Below are positions 1 through 5,589 of a stretch of DNA of 7,395 nucleotides, in pieces. The stretch lies in contig JALOQG010000299.1 of NCBI GenBank assembly GCA_025453505.1, positions 1 through 7,395 on the forward strand. The letters run 5' to 3'. Source of the stretch: Myxococcota bacterium. Lineage in GTDB: Bacteria; Myxococcota_A; UBA9160; PR03. The notes under the pieces are model-generated. The model was given only the letters and a program-made list of their open reading frames with translations, was not told the DNA's origin and made no database searches. Position numbers and translations under genes: made by a program. How positions within the stretch are numbered: the stretch's first letter is position 1; every line of letters begins with the position of its first letter.

Positions 1-1331
1 CACGACCAGGAGCCGCCGCCGAGATCCTCCGTGTCCTCGGCCGTGGCGCCGTCGCCTTCGGAGACCGCGGGCGCGATCTCCTCGTCCTCGTCTTCTTCGC
101 CGTCGTACGGGGGATTGTAGGCGCACTGCACCCAGCGTGGCGCCGAGAACTCCAGCAGATAGCTGGTCCCGAAGGCCTGATACGTGAAATCCGTCTCGTT
201 GGCGTTTCCGATCCCGAAGCCGATCTCCGGCTTCGGGATCGCGTCGATCAGCCCCGCTTCGACGAGTTCCGAGAGCGCATCGGGGTACACGGACTCGCGT
301 TCGAAGTAGGTCTCGAGGGCCTCGATGATGCGATGAGCGTTCTGATCACGCGTGCGCGTGTAGTCCCAGCGCGCCCAGCCCGCTCCGATCAAGAGGGGAA
401 TCCCGACCAGTCCGGCGGCCACCGCGGCGTGGATCGCGCGGGAGCGCAGGCGCTTCGGGTCGAAGCGTACGCCGATCGCGGCGAGCACGATCAGGGCCGT
501 GCAGAAGACGGCGGCACCGAGCATCCGCTGCTGCGTCACGCGGAAGGGGAGCAGCTCGAGAAACGAGAAGGCGCGCCACGCGAGCGCCGGCGTCGCGATA
601 CCCGCGAGGATCAGGACGGCGCCGGAGAACCGGCCCTTGCTCTTGCGCCATGCCCGTACACCGAGGAGGGCCAGCGCGACCCCCGCGAGCTGAGAGGCGA
701 TCGTCGTGCCGATCGCCTCGAAGCCGAAGACCTGCACGGCGGGCCAGGGCGAGATCGCGAAGGGCAGCGCGTCGTTGGTGCCCGTCACGTTGCGCTCGAT
801 CACCAGCACGAGTGCGATCACCGGCAGGAACCACGCGATCCGCGCCGGCCAGCCGAGGCGGAGCCAGCTCGCGGCGAGCCACGGCGAACCGATCGCGCAA
901 CCGATCACCGCCGCGACCGCCAGCATCGTGCCCGACGCACGCCAGTGGAAGAAGTTCCATGCCACCTGCGTCACGCCGACACCGAGGGCGTAGTAGAGGA
1001 AGAGCAGCGTCGCGAAGCTGGCGACGAGTGCGGTCACGCGCGCCAGCGCCGACCGCGTGCCGACGAACACAGCGGCGAGGAGCAGGAGCGAGGGCGCTCC
1101 GAGAATCGCCATGCCCTTGCCACGCTCTTCGAGCAGCCACTCCCAACTCGTGCCGATCAGCTCCTGCATGGCGAAGCCGCGCGGTGACCACCAGCGCAAG
1201 GCCGAGTCGGGCACCTCGGGCCGAGGTCCGAAGCCGTGGTGGATTGCGAATGCGTAGGCGACCGAACCCGCGACCAGAACACCCGGCAGCACGAAACGCG
1301 CGAAGCCGGGGCGCTGGGACTCTTCGCTCAA
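1..1331 (-). CDS. Polytopic membrane protein with pseudopilin-like C-terminal module (partial, runs off left edge)
   Basis: Function unknown. Read from a TTG at 1331, the frame stays open for 443 codons to the window edge with no stop, so the C-terminus is missing. About eight or nine hydrophobic helices are visible, roughly at residues 12-32, 74-91, 96-118, 133-150, 163-179, 196-224, 235-252, 270-287 and 299-317. A soluble part follows. Residues 328-400 have the pattern A-H-R-I-I-E-A-L-E-x-Y, then Y-P-D-A-L-S-E-L, G-L-I-D-A-I-P-K-P and Y-L-L-E-F, which resembles the globular half of type II secretion major pseudopilins. Residues 408-443 are Glu/Asp-rich. The TTG start is supported by AGGAG five bases upstream and by overlap with the stop of the preceding gene; an in-frame ATG lies at residue 55, but using it would remove the first helix. 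The gene is probably co-transcribed with the 152-residue protein upstream. No catalytic motif was recognised. Confidence 0.8.
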   Translation of the reverse strand, partial: MSEESQRPGFARFVLPGVLVAGSVAYAFAIHHGFGPRPEVPDSALRWWSPRGFAMQELIGTSWEWLLEERGKGMAILGAPSLLLLAAVFVGTRSALARVTALVASFATLLFLYYALGVGVTQVAWNFFHWRASGTMLAVAAVIGCAIGSPWLAASWLRLGWPARIAWFLPVIALVLVIERNVTGTNDALPFAISPWPAVQVFGFEAIGTTIASQLAGVALALLGVRAWRKSKGRFSGAVLILAGIATPALAWRAFSFLELLPFRVTQQRMLGAAVFCTALIVLAAIGVRFDPKRLRSRAIHAAVAAGLVGIPLLIGAGWARWDYTRTRDQNAHRIIEALETYFERESVYPDALSELVEAGLIDAIPKPEIGFGIGNANETDFTYQAFGTSYLLEFSAPRWVQCAYNPPYDGEEDEDEEIAPAVSEGDGATAEDTEDLGGGSWS

Positions 1332-1786
1332 GCCTTCTCCTCACGCGTCACGCGTACGTCGAAGCGGCTCGCGTCGTCGTCCGCTTCGCGCGGCGCGAAG
1401 CGGATCTTCGCCTCGACCTCGACGGTGTGTCCGCGCAGCAGGCGCTGGAGGACGTCCTCGATGCCGATGTCGTCGAGCTTCTTCTGGATCTGTGCGGCGA
1501 TGCGTTCGGTGAGTTCGCGACGCGCGCGGTCCGTTTGCGCTGCGGCGAAGTCGGCCCACTCGCGCGGCACGCTTTCGCCGAACGTCCTGCGCACCATCTC
1601 TTCCGTGGTGAAGATCCCCGATACGCCGAGACCGATCGCGCGTCGCAGCAGGTCGGGGACCAGTCCTGCGCTCGAGTTGCGCAGTGATGCAGCCGCCGGC
1701 TCGGAGGCCTCGGTGTCCGCGGCCGGGCCGTGCGCCCGGGCTCCGCTCGCGCGCGTCGATCTTCGCTTGCCTCGCGCAGCCGCCAT
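1328..1786 (-). CDS. Small unrecognised protein, predicted helical, phasin-like in general character
   Basis: I do not recognise the family with certainty. The 152-residue product has a low-complexity, basic/Ala-rich N-terminus (residues 1-40), then a compact region. That region begins L-V-P-D-L-L-R-R-A at 42-50, has T-T-E-E-M-V-R-R at 60-67, P-R-E-W-A-D-F at 74-80, and two amphipathic helical stretches (about 80-105 and 108-118). It closes with an alternating stretch typical of a beta strand (T-V-E-V-E-A-K-I-R-F, 121-130) and a charged end. There is no signal peptide or membrane helix. The helical part recalls phasin-like or coiled-coil accessory proteins, but this is only a resemblance. The ATG at 1786 follows a GGGGA-like sequence. 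Its TGA overlaps the TTG of the downstream membrane protein (TTGA), so the two are probably co-transcribed and translationally coupled. A role in support of that membrane protein is inference. Confidence 0.75.
   Translation of the reverse strand: MAAARGKRRSTRASGARAHGPAADTEASEPAAASLRNSSAGLVPDLLRRAIGLGVSGIFTTEEMVRRTFGESVPREWADFAAAQTDRARRELTERIAAQIQKKLDDIGIEDVLQRLLRGHTVEVEAKIRFAPREADDDASRFDVRVTREEKA
1337..1341 (-). promoter_or_regulatory. Ribosome binding site AGGAG deciding a TTG start
   Basis: Read on the minus strand, AGGAG lies five bases before the TTG at 1331. It sits inside the last codons of the upstream gene. It is the main reason for choosing the TTG start of the membrane protein over internal codons, and it suggests translational coupling. 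Confidence 0.6.
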
Positions 1787-1872
1787 CAGTCCCCATTCCG
1801 AACCGGAAGCCCGGCGGATTTCCCGACCCGATCGACGCCCTAGCTGGTAAGGTGGCCGCCGAGGAAGCGACC
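1787..1872. other. Divergent intergenic region, no clear promoter
   Basis: These 86 bases separate the divergent starts of the 152-residue protein (minus strand) and the CBS protein (plus strand), so both promoters are expected here. I see only a poor -10-like TAAGGT at 1848-1853 with no convincing -35 box at proper spacing, and no obvious operator palindrome. The Shine-Dalgarno sequence of the CBS gene occupies the right end. Confidence 0.5.
1861..1867 (+). promoter_or_regulatory. Ribosome binding site of the CBS gene
   Basis: GAGGAAG, with GAGGA ending seven bases before the ATG at 1873. It decides this start over the ATG at 1684, which is in the same frame but would run through the divergent gene and add 63 residues without family character. 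Confidence 0.7.
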
Positions 1873-2379
1873 ATGACGAGCGGGTCTTCCCGACAACCCT
1901 CTGATCGACCCTCTGATCCGGTTGCCTTCCCGGACGGAGATTCCGCGCGCACCGCGTCTTCGGTCCGCGACATCATGCAGACCAAGATCGTCACGGTGAG
2001 TGTGACCGAACGCCTCTCGACCGTCGAGGACATCATGACGCTCGGTCGGGTGCGCCACATGCCGGTGGTACACGGCGGCAAGCTGGTCGGGGTGCTCTCG
2101 CATCGCGATCTGTTGCGCGCCTCGCTCTCCGAACTCGGCTCGTTCGGGACCGAGACGCGCCGCGCGTTCCTCCACGTGATCGAGATCGATCAGGTGATGG
2201 CGAGACCGCCCATCACGATCGGACCGCGCGCAGCGATCCAGCTGGCCGCGCGCCTGATGGCCGATCATCGGATCGGTTGTCTGCCGGTCGTCGACGGCGA
2301 CGAGCTGGTGGGACTGATCACCGAGACCGACATCCTGCACTGGGTCGCCGGCGTCGCGCCCGATCGAGCGCCCGAGTAG
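1873..2379 (+). CDS. CBS-pair (Bateman domain) protein
   Basis: A free-standing tandem CBS-domain protein of 168 residues. Such pairs usually bind adenine nucleotides or S-adenosyl ligands and act as energy or ligand sensors; the ligand and partner here cannot be told from sequence. After a disordered, Ser/Pro/Asp-rich leader (1-28), CBS1 spans about 31-85 (V-R-D-I-M at 31-35, R-H-M-P-V-V at 61-66, L-V-G-V-L-S-H-R-D-L at 71-80). CBS2 spans about 104-158 (D-Q-V-M at 106-109, H-R-I-G-C-L-P-V-V at 132-140, L-V-G-L-I-T-E-T-D-I-L at 145-155). The linker 86-103 is a little longer than in minimal pairs. There is no fused catalytic, DNA-binding or transport domain. The product is predicted to be cytosolic. 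The stop codon lies one base from the stop of the convergent GMC gene. Confidence 0.93.
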   Translation: MTSGSSRQPSDRPSDPVAFPDGDSARTASSVRDIMQTKIVTVSVTERLSTVEDIMTLGRVRHMPVVHGGKLVGVLSHRDLLRASLSELGSFGTETRRAFLHVIEIDQVMARPPITIGPRAAIQLAARLMADHRIGCLPVVDGDELVGLITETDILHWVAGVAPDRAPE

Positions 2380-2380
2380 G

Positions 2381-3940
2381 TCACGCGCGGCGACCGTGCC
2401 GCGCGCCCGAAAGCTCGTCCCAGCGCGCGCGGATCCGCTGCGCGCTGCGATCTGCGAGCGCTGCCGTGGTGATCTGCGGCGGCGCCCCGAGCGAAGTCGG
2501 GAACACGCTCATGTCGGCGACGAAGAGACCGCCGACCTCGTGCGACTCGCCCCACGAGTCGACGACCGAGGAACGCGGATCGCCGCCCATGCGGCAGGTC
2601 GACTGCGGGTGCGTCGAGGCGATCCCGATCTCGCCCTGGCGTACACCGCGGCGCGTGATCACGGACAGATCGTCGCCGGGTCGCACCACGAGCGGATCGT
2701 TCCACCAGGGGACCATCACTTCGCGTGCGCCCGCCGCGAGAAGGATCTCGCAGCAGTGCACGAGTCCTTCGGCGAGTTGGCGCGCATCCTCTCGCTCGAG
2801 CGCGTAGCGGATGCGTGGCTTCGACGCCGCGCTTCCCGGCGCGACGCTGCCACTGCTCTGGTCGTGGAGCAGCACCAGCAGACCCGCCATGTGTGCGAAG
2901 CCGCGCTGCCAGCGGAAGTGGTCGCGCCCGAAGCCGGGCAGGTTCGCGGCCGTGAGGCCCGGGAAGCCGGCGATCGGCATCAGCACGTAGCCGCGGTGCG
3001 GATCGCGTTCGAGGTCGATGAACTCGTCCACGTAGTAGCTCTGCGGAATGCCGCGATACGCGTGCAACGGCTCGTCGAAGAAGCCGGACACCATCACCGA
3101 GGGGTGCAGGTGCAGATTGCGGCCGACCTGCCCGCTGCGATTGGCGACGCCGCTCGCGAGCAGCAGGGCGGGCGAGGCGATCGCGCCCGCCGCGAGCACC
3201 ACCACCGGCGCCTCGACCTCGATCCGCGCGCCCTCGCGTCCCTGCGGATCGACGACCCGACCGTGTACGCCGTGGACGCGCCCGTTCGAGACGCAGATCC
3301 GGTCCGCGCGCGCGTTGGCGAAGATGCGCGCGCCGGCGCGGTCGGCGCGCGGCACGTAGGTGACGAGCATCGACTGCTTGGCGTCGTAGGAGCAGCCGAG
3401 GATGCAGTAGCCCGCCTTGACGCAGCCTTCGCGATTGTGCTTCGTGACGAAGCCGGACCAGCCGAGCGCCTCGGTGCCGCGCCGGATCACCGCGTTCAGC
3501 GAGTTGACTTCGTCGTCGCGGATCTGCTTCACCTTCAAGTGTCGCTCGACGCGCTCGAAGGAGGCGGCCATCGACGACGGCGTGAGATCGGCGACGCCGT
3601 GCTCGTCCTGCCACAGGCGCAGGATCGGATCCGGCGTGCGGAACGAATAACAGAGGTTGTGGACGGTCGAGCCGCCGATGCAGCGTCCCTGCAGCACCAG
3701 CACCGAGCCGTCCTCGGTCTGGCGCATGCCGGCCTCTTCGAAGAGGCGCGGCAGCATCTCGTCCTCGCGCTGCGTGAACTCCGCCGACGTCCAATGGTGT
3801 CCCTGCTCGAGCACGACGACGTCGAGGCCGGCGTCGGCGAGTTCCGCTGCGGCGACCGATCCGCCGGCGCCCGAGCCGATCACGCACACATCGGCGCGCG
3901 TGCGCAGGTCGTCGCGGCGCCCCGCCAGCTTCTCGATCAT
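2381..3940 (-). CDS. GMC-family FAD-dependent oxidoreductase (catalytic subunit)
   Basis: A 519-residue flavoprotein expected to oxidise an alcohol or sugar hydroxyl; the substrate is unknown. The FAD-binding G-S-G-A-G-G is at residues 22-27, with the ribose-binding Glu at 45 (V-V-V-L-E). The first GMC signature region is G-R-C-I-G-G-S-T-V-H-N (85-95) and the second is V-V-L-A-A-G-A-I-A-S-P (247-257). The predicted catalytic His is 444 in H-P-Q-S-T-C-R-M-G. The usual second catalytic position (Asn or His before P-x-x-T) reads A-P-P-Q, with Pro487. Cys173, 179 and 183 form C-x5-C-x3-C, a spacing like the iron-sulfur-binding segment of FAD glucose/fructose dehydrogenases, but also like long-chain alcohol oxidases. 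There is no signal peptide of its own. The ATG at 3940 overlaps the TGA of the Tat-signal subunit upstream (ATGA), which suggests a complex exported by the partner's signal. No electron-accepting cytochrome gene is in the window. Substrate and electron acceptor are uncertain. Confidence 0.93.
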   Translation of the reverse strand: MIEKLAGRRDDLRTRADVCVIGSGAGGSVAAAELADAGLDVVVLEQGHHWTSAEFTQREDEMLPRLFEEAGMRQTEDGSVLVLQGRCIGGSTVHNLCYSFRTPDPILRLWQDEHGVADLTPSSMAASFERVERHLKVKQIRDDEVNSLNAVIRRGTEALGWSGFVTKHNREGCVKAGYCILGCSYDAKQSMLVTYVPRADRAGARIFANARADRICVSNGRVHGVHGRVVDPQGREGARIEVEAPVVVLAAGAIASPALLLASGVANRSGQVGRNLHLHPSVMVSGFFDEPLHAYRGIPQSYYVDEFIDLERDPHRGYVLMPIAGFPGLTAANLPGFGRDHFRWQRGFAHMAGLLVLLHDQSSGSVAPGSAASKPRIRYALEREDARQLAEGLVHCCEILLAAGAREVMVPWWNDPLVVRPGDDLSVITRRGVRQGEIGIASTHPQSTCRMGGDPRSSVVDSWGESHEVGGLFVADMSVFPTSLGAPPQITTAALADRSAQRIRARWDELSGARHGRRA

Positions 3941-4308
3941 GCGATCACCCGGGGCCTGTGAAGCAGCGGTCCCGCGTAGCCGACCAGCGGCCAGGTCTCG
4001 TCCTGGCTCCAGTAGCCGAGCAGCGCGAGATTGCGCAGCGCGAAGAAGCCCATGCGCCGCAGCGCGAGTCCGCTCGTCATCCAACCCCGCAGCGCGGCGT
4101 CCTGTCCGGCGGGGTCGAGACCCGTGAAGCGCGAAAGGCGCCGCTCGAAGAGGAACGGACCCCATTCGACGAGGCGCAGCAGCGCCGGGAGCGGGGCGGT
4201 GGAAGCGGGATCGAGCCGCGCGCAGAGCGCATCGATCGTCGCGATCGTGCGGAACGCGGCGCCGCTGCCGGCCAGCGCGAGGAAGCCACGGCGCGAGATC
4301 GGCGTCAT
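3937..4308 (-). CDS. Small twin-arginine-signal subunit of the GMC dehydrogenase (gluconate 2-dehydrogenase subunit 3-like)
   Basis: A 123-residue protein whose N-terminus M-T-P-I-S-R-R-G-F-L carries the twin-arginine motif S-R-R-x-F-L at residues 5-10, followed by a short Ala/Gly-rich hydrophobic stretch (11-19). No clear signal peptidase site is visible; L-C-A at 28-30 is a weak candidate. The rest (about 35-123) is helical, with F-F-A-L-R-N-L-A-L-L-G-Y-W at 88-100 and W-P-L-V-G-Y-A-G-P at 106-114. From memory, this resembles the N-terminal region fused to GMC domains in plant long-chain alcohol oxidases. In known FAD glucose and fructose dehydrogenases a small Tat-signal subunit carries the signal-less catalytic subunit to the periplasm. 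The same role is inferred here because the GMC gene follows with an ATGA overlap. Its own ATG overlaps the stop of the PLP gene. Confidence 0.82.
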   Translation of the reverse strand: MTPISRRGFLALAGSGAAFRTIATIDALCARLDPASTAPLPALLRLVEWGPFLFERRLSRFTGLDPAGQDAALRGWMTSGLALRRMGFFALRNLALLGYWSQDETWPLVGYAGPLLHRPRVIA

Positions 4309-5438
4309 GCGGCGATCCAGCGCCGGATCGCCGCCGGCAGCGCCGCCGGCGCTTCCGGGGGCGCGTGTCGCCAGGGATCGGCGGAGTTGTAGGTGTTCCA
4401 GAAGAGCACCGGCGCGCGCGCGCGTCCGTCGCCCAGCCGCGCGACGATCTCGGCCAGGCACTTGGCGGTGTAGGTCTGCTCGAGCGCGAGGCCGGCTCGC
4501 GAGGCGCGTGCGGCGGCGTCCTCGCCCGCCGCCGTGGCCGAGCCGTAGCCCGCGCCGAGCTGTGCGTGCGTGATCTCGAACGCGGACGCCTCGACGCGCG
4601 TCGCCGGCAGCGACGCATCGTGGCGTCGCAGCAGCGCGAGCGTCGCGTTGGCGAGCCGGGCGAGGCGCTGCGGCCCGGGCGGCAGGATGTCCGTCACGAG
4701 CACGCCGACGATGCGCGAGCGCAGACCCGCGAGCTGCGCACCGAGCACGAGTCCCGCCAGCGTCCCGCCGCTGCCGACCGGCACGTAGATCTCGGCGGGC
4801 TCCGGCAGGAGACCGGCCTCGACCTGCTCGGCGAGCTCGAAGGCCGCCGACACGAACCCGACGTCGCCGAGTGCGGACGATCCGCCGGTCGGCACCAGCA
4901 GCGGTCGCTCGCCGCGCAGCCACGAACGGGCGAGTGCGCGGATCACCTGGAGCGCCGCGCCGAGGACACCGCGGGCGCCGAGGATCTCGGCGCCGAAGGC
5001 CTGCATCGCGCGAAGCTGCTCGCGCACGTGATCGGTGACGGGCTGCGGCACGAGCACCAGCGTCGTCGCCAGGCCGAGCTGGCGGGCGAAGATCGCCGTC
5101 GCGAGCCCGTGGTGCGTTCCGATGCCGCCCGTCGTGACGAGCCTGCGGCACCGGTCCGCCTGCGCGGCTCCGAGCACGAACTCGAGCTTGCGCGCCTTGT
5201 TCCCGCCATACACCGCACTGGTCCGATCGTCGCGCTTCACCCAGAGAACGCCTTCCGGCAGCCCCTCGAGCGCGAGCGGCTCGACGGGCGTCGGAAGCTG
5301 CGTGAGGACCGCACGCGGGATCGAACGCAGCGCCGGATGGCGCCGGAACAGCGCGAGCGACTCCGCGTCGCGGGATGCGTCGGGCGCCGGCACGGCGGAT
5401 GCGATCTGCGAAGCCACGCCGCGGTGTTCGCACGTCAC
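4305..5438 (-). CDS. PLP-dependent enzyme, D-cysteine desulfhydrase / ACC deaminase family
   Basis: A fold-type II (tryptophan synthase beta-like) pyridoxal-phosphate enzyme of 377 residues from the chosen GTG. V-K-R-D-D at 67-71 precedes Y-G-G-N-K-A-R-K-L-E-F (77-87), whose Lys81 should form the Schiff base. The phosphate-binding loop is V-G-S-G-G-T (221-226), and V-P-T-G-G-S-S-A-L-G (182-191) is also family-typical. The usual S-N-Q/H loop, where Ser is the catalytic nucleophile of ACC deaminase, reads T-H-H (108-110), so the reaction may differ from both named activities. The frame extends upstream to ATGs at 5537 and 5570, but that extension lacks family character and overlaps the divergent ALDH promoter. 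GTG 5438 has AGGGA five bases upstream; GTGs at 5417 and 5393 are alternatives. It is the first gene of an operon and its TGA overlaps the next ATG. Substrate unknown. Confidence 0.87.
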   Translation of the reverse strand: MTCEHRGVASQIASAVPAPDASRDAESLALFRRHPALRSIPRAVLTQLPTPVEPLALEGLPEGVLWVKRDDRTSAVYGGNKARKLEFVLGAAQADRCRRLVTTGGIGTHHGLATAIFARQLGLATTLVLVPQPVTDHVREQLRAMQAFGAEILGARGVLGAALQVIRALARSWLRGERPLLVPTGGSSALGDVGFVSAAFELAEQVEAGLLPEPAEIYVPVGSGGTLAGLVLGAQLAGLRSRIVGVLVTDILPPGPQRLARLANATLALLRRHDASLPATRVEASAFEITHAQLGAGYGSATAAGEDAAARASRAGLALEQTYTAKCLAEIVARLGDGRARAPVLFWNTYNSADPWRHAPPEAPAALPAAIRRWIAA

Positions 5439-5443
5439 CCGCG

Positions 5444-5448
5444 TCCCT
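5444..5448 (-). promoter_or_regulatory. Candidate ribosome binding site AGGGA for the PLP-enzyme GTG start
   Basis: On the minus strand AGGGA lies five bases before GTG 5438. The other candidate GTGs at 5417 and 5393 show no comparable purine run. The ATG at 5537 has a GGGG only three bases away and overlaps the -35 box of the divergent gene. Confidence 0.45.
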
Positions 5449-5530
5449 GCAACTACGAACGATCCAGCAACCAGGTCCCACTTCCCGCGTAGCGAGCCAA
5501 AGGCGAGCGGCGAGAATCCATGAGGCCCGA

Positions 5531-5560
5531 TTGACATTTTCCCCGGGGGTCTCGTACTCT
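5531..5560 (+). promoter_or_regulatory. Sigma70-type promoter for the aldehyde dehydrogenase
   Basis: A perfect -35 box TTGACA at 5531-5536 is followed, after an 18-base spacer, by TACTCT at 5555-5560, which keeps the key first T, the A and the last T of a -10 box. Transcription would start near 5567, giving a leader of about 20-25 bases before the ATG at 5590. The spacer contains the palindrome CCCCGGGG (5541-5548). This stretch is more AT-rich than its surroundings. Confidence 0.62.
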
Positions 5561-5579
5561 CGCACTTCATCGGCCCCGC

Positions 5580-5588
5580 GGGAGGGAG
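5580..5588 (+). promoter_or_regulatory. Strong ribosome binding site of the aldehyde dehydrogenase gene
   Basis: The purine run GGGAGGGAG ends one base before the ATG at 5590; its first GGGAG lies five bases before the start codon. It fits the ALDH start well and supports expression from the promoter just upstream. Confidence 0.65.
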
Positions 5589-5589
5589 T

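Noticed and set aside
333..1257. Long plus-strand open frames across the left part
   Set aside because: They are Arg/Pro/Ala-rich compositional shadows in a very GC-rich sequence. The minus-strand frame from TTG 1331 gives clear membrane helices and a coherent soluble domain.
1841..1853. Promoter TAGCTGGTAAGGT upstream of the CBS gene
   Set aside because: No -35 box at a reasonable distance accompanies it, so I do not call it as a promoter.
1684..1872. 63-residue extension of the CBS protein to ATG 1684
   Set aside because: It would overlap the divergent gene, has no family-like content, and lacks the good Shine-Dalgarno sequence found before ATG 1873.
2396..3961. A 521-codon plus-strand frame antisense to the GMC gene
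   Set aside because: It is His/Arg/Ala-rich with no recognisable domain. The opposite strand holds all the GMC motifs.
4412..4424. Alternating GC run as a Z-DNA or repeat element
   Set aside because: It lies in the PLP gene and simply encodes an Arg/Ala stretch. It is short and expected at this base composition.
4309..4618. N-terminal extension of the GMC frame upstream of 3940
   Set aside because: It is low-complexity Arg-rich sequence overlapping the small subunit and PLP gene. The ATG at 3940 begins just before the FAD-binding fold and overlaps the previous stop.
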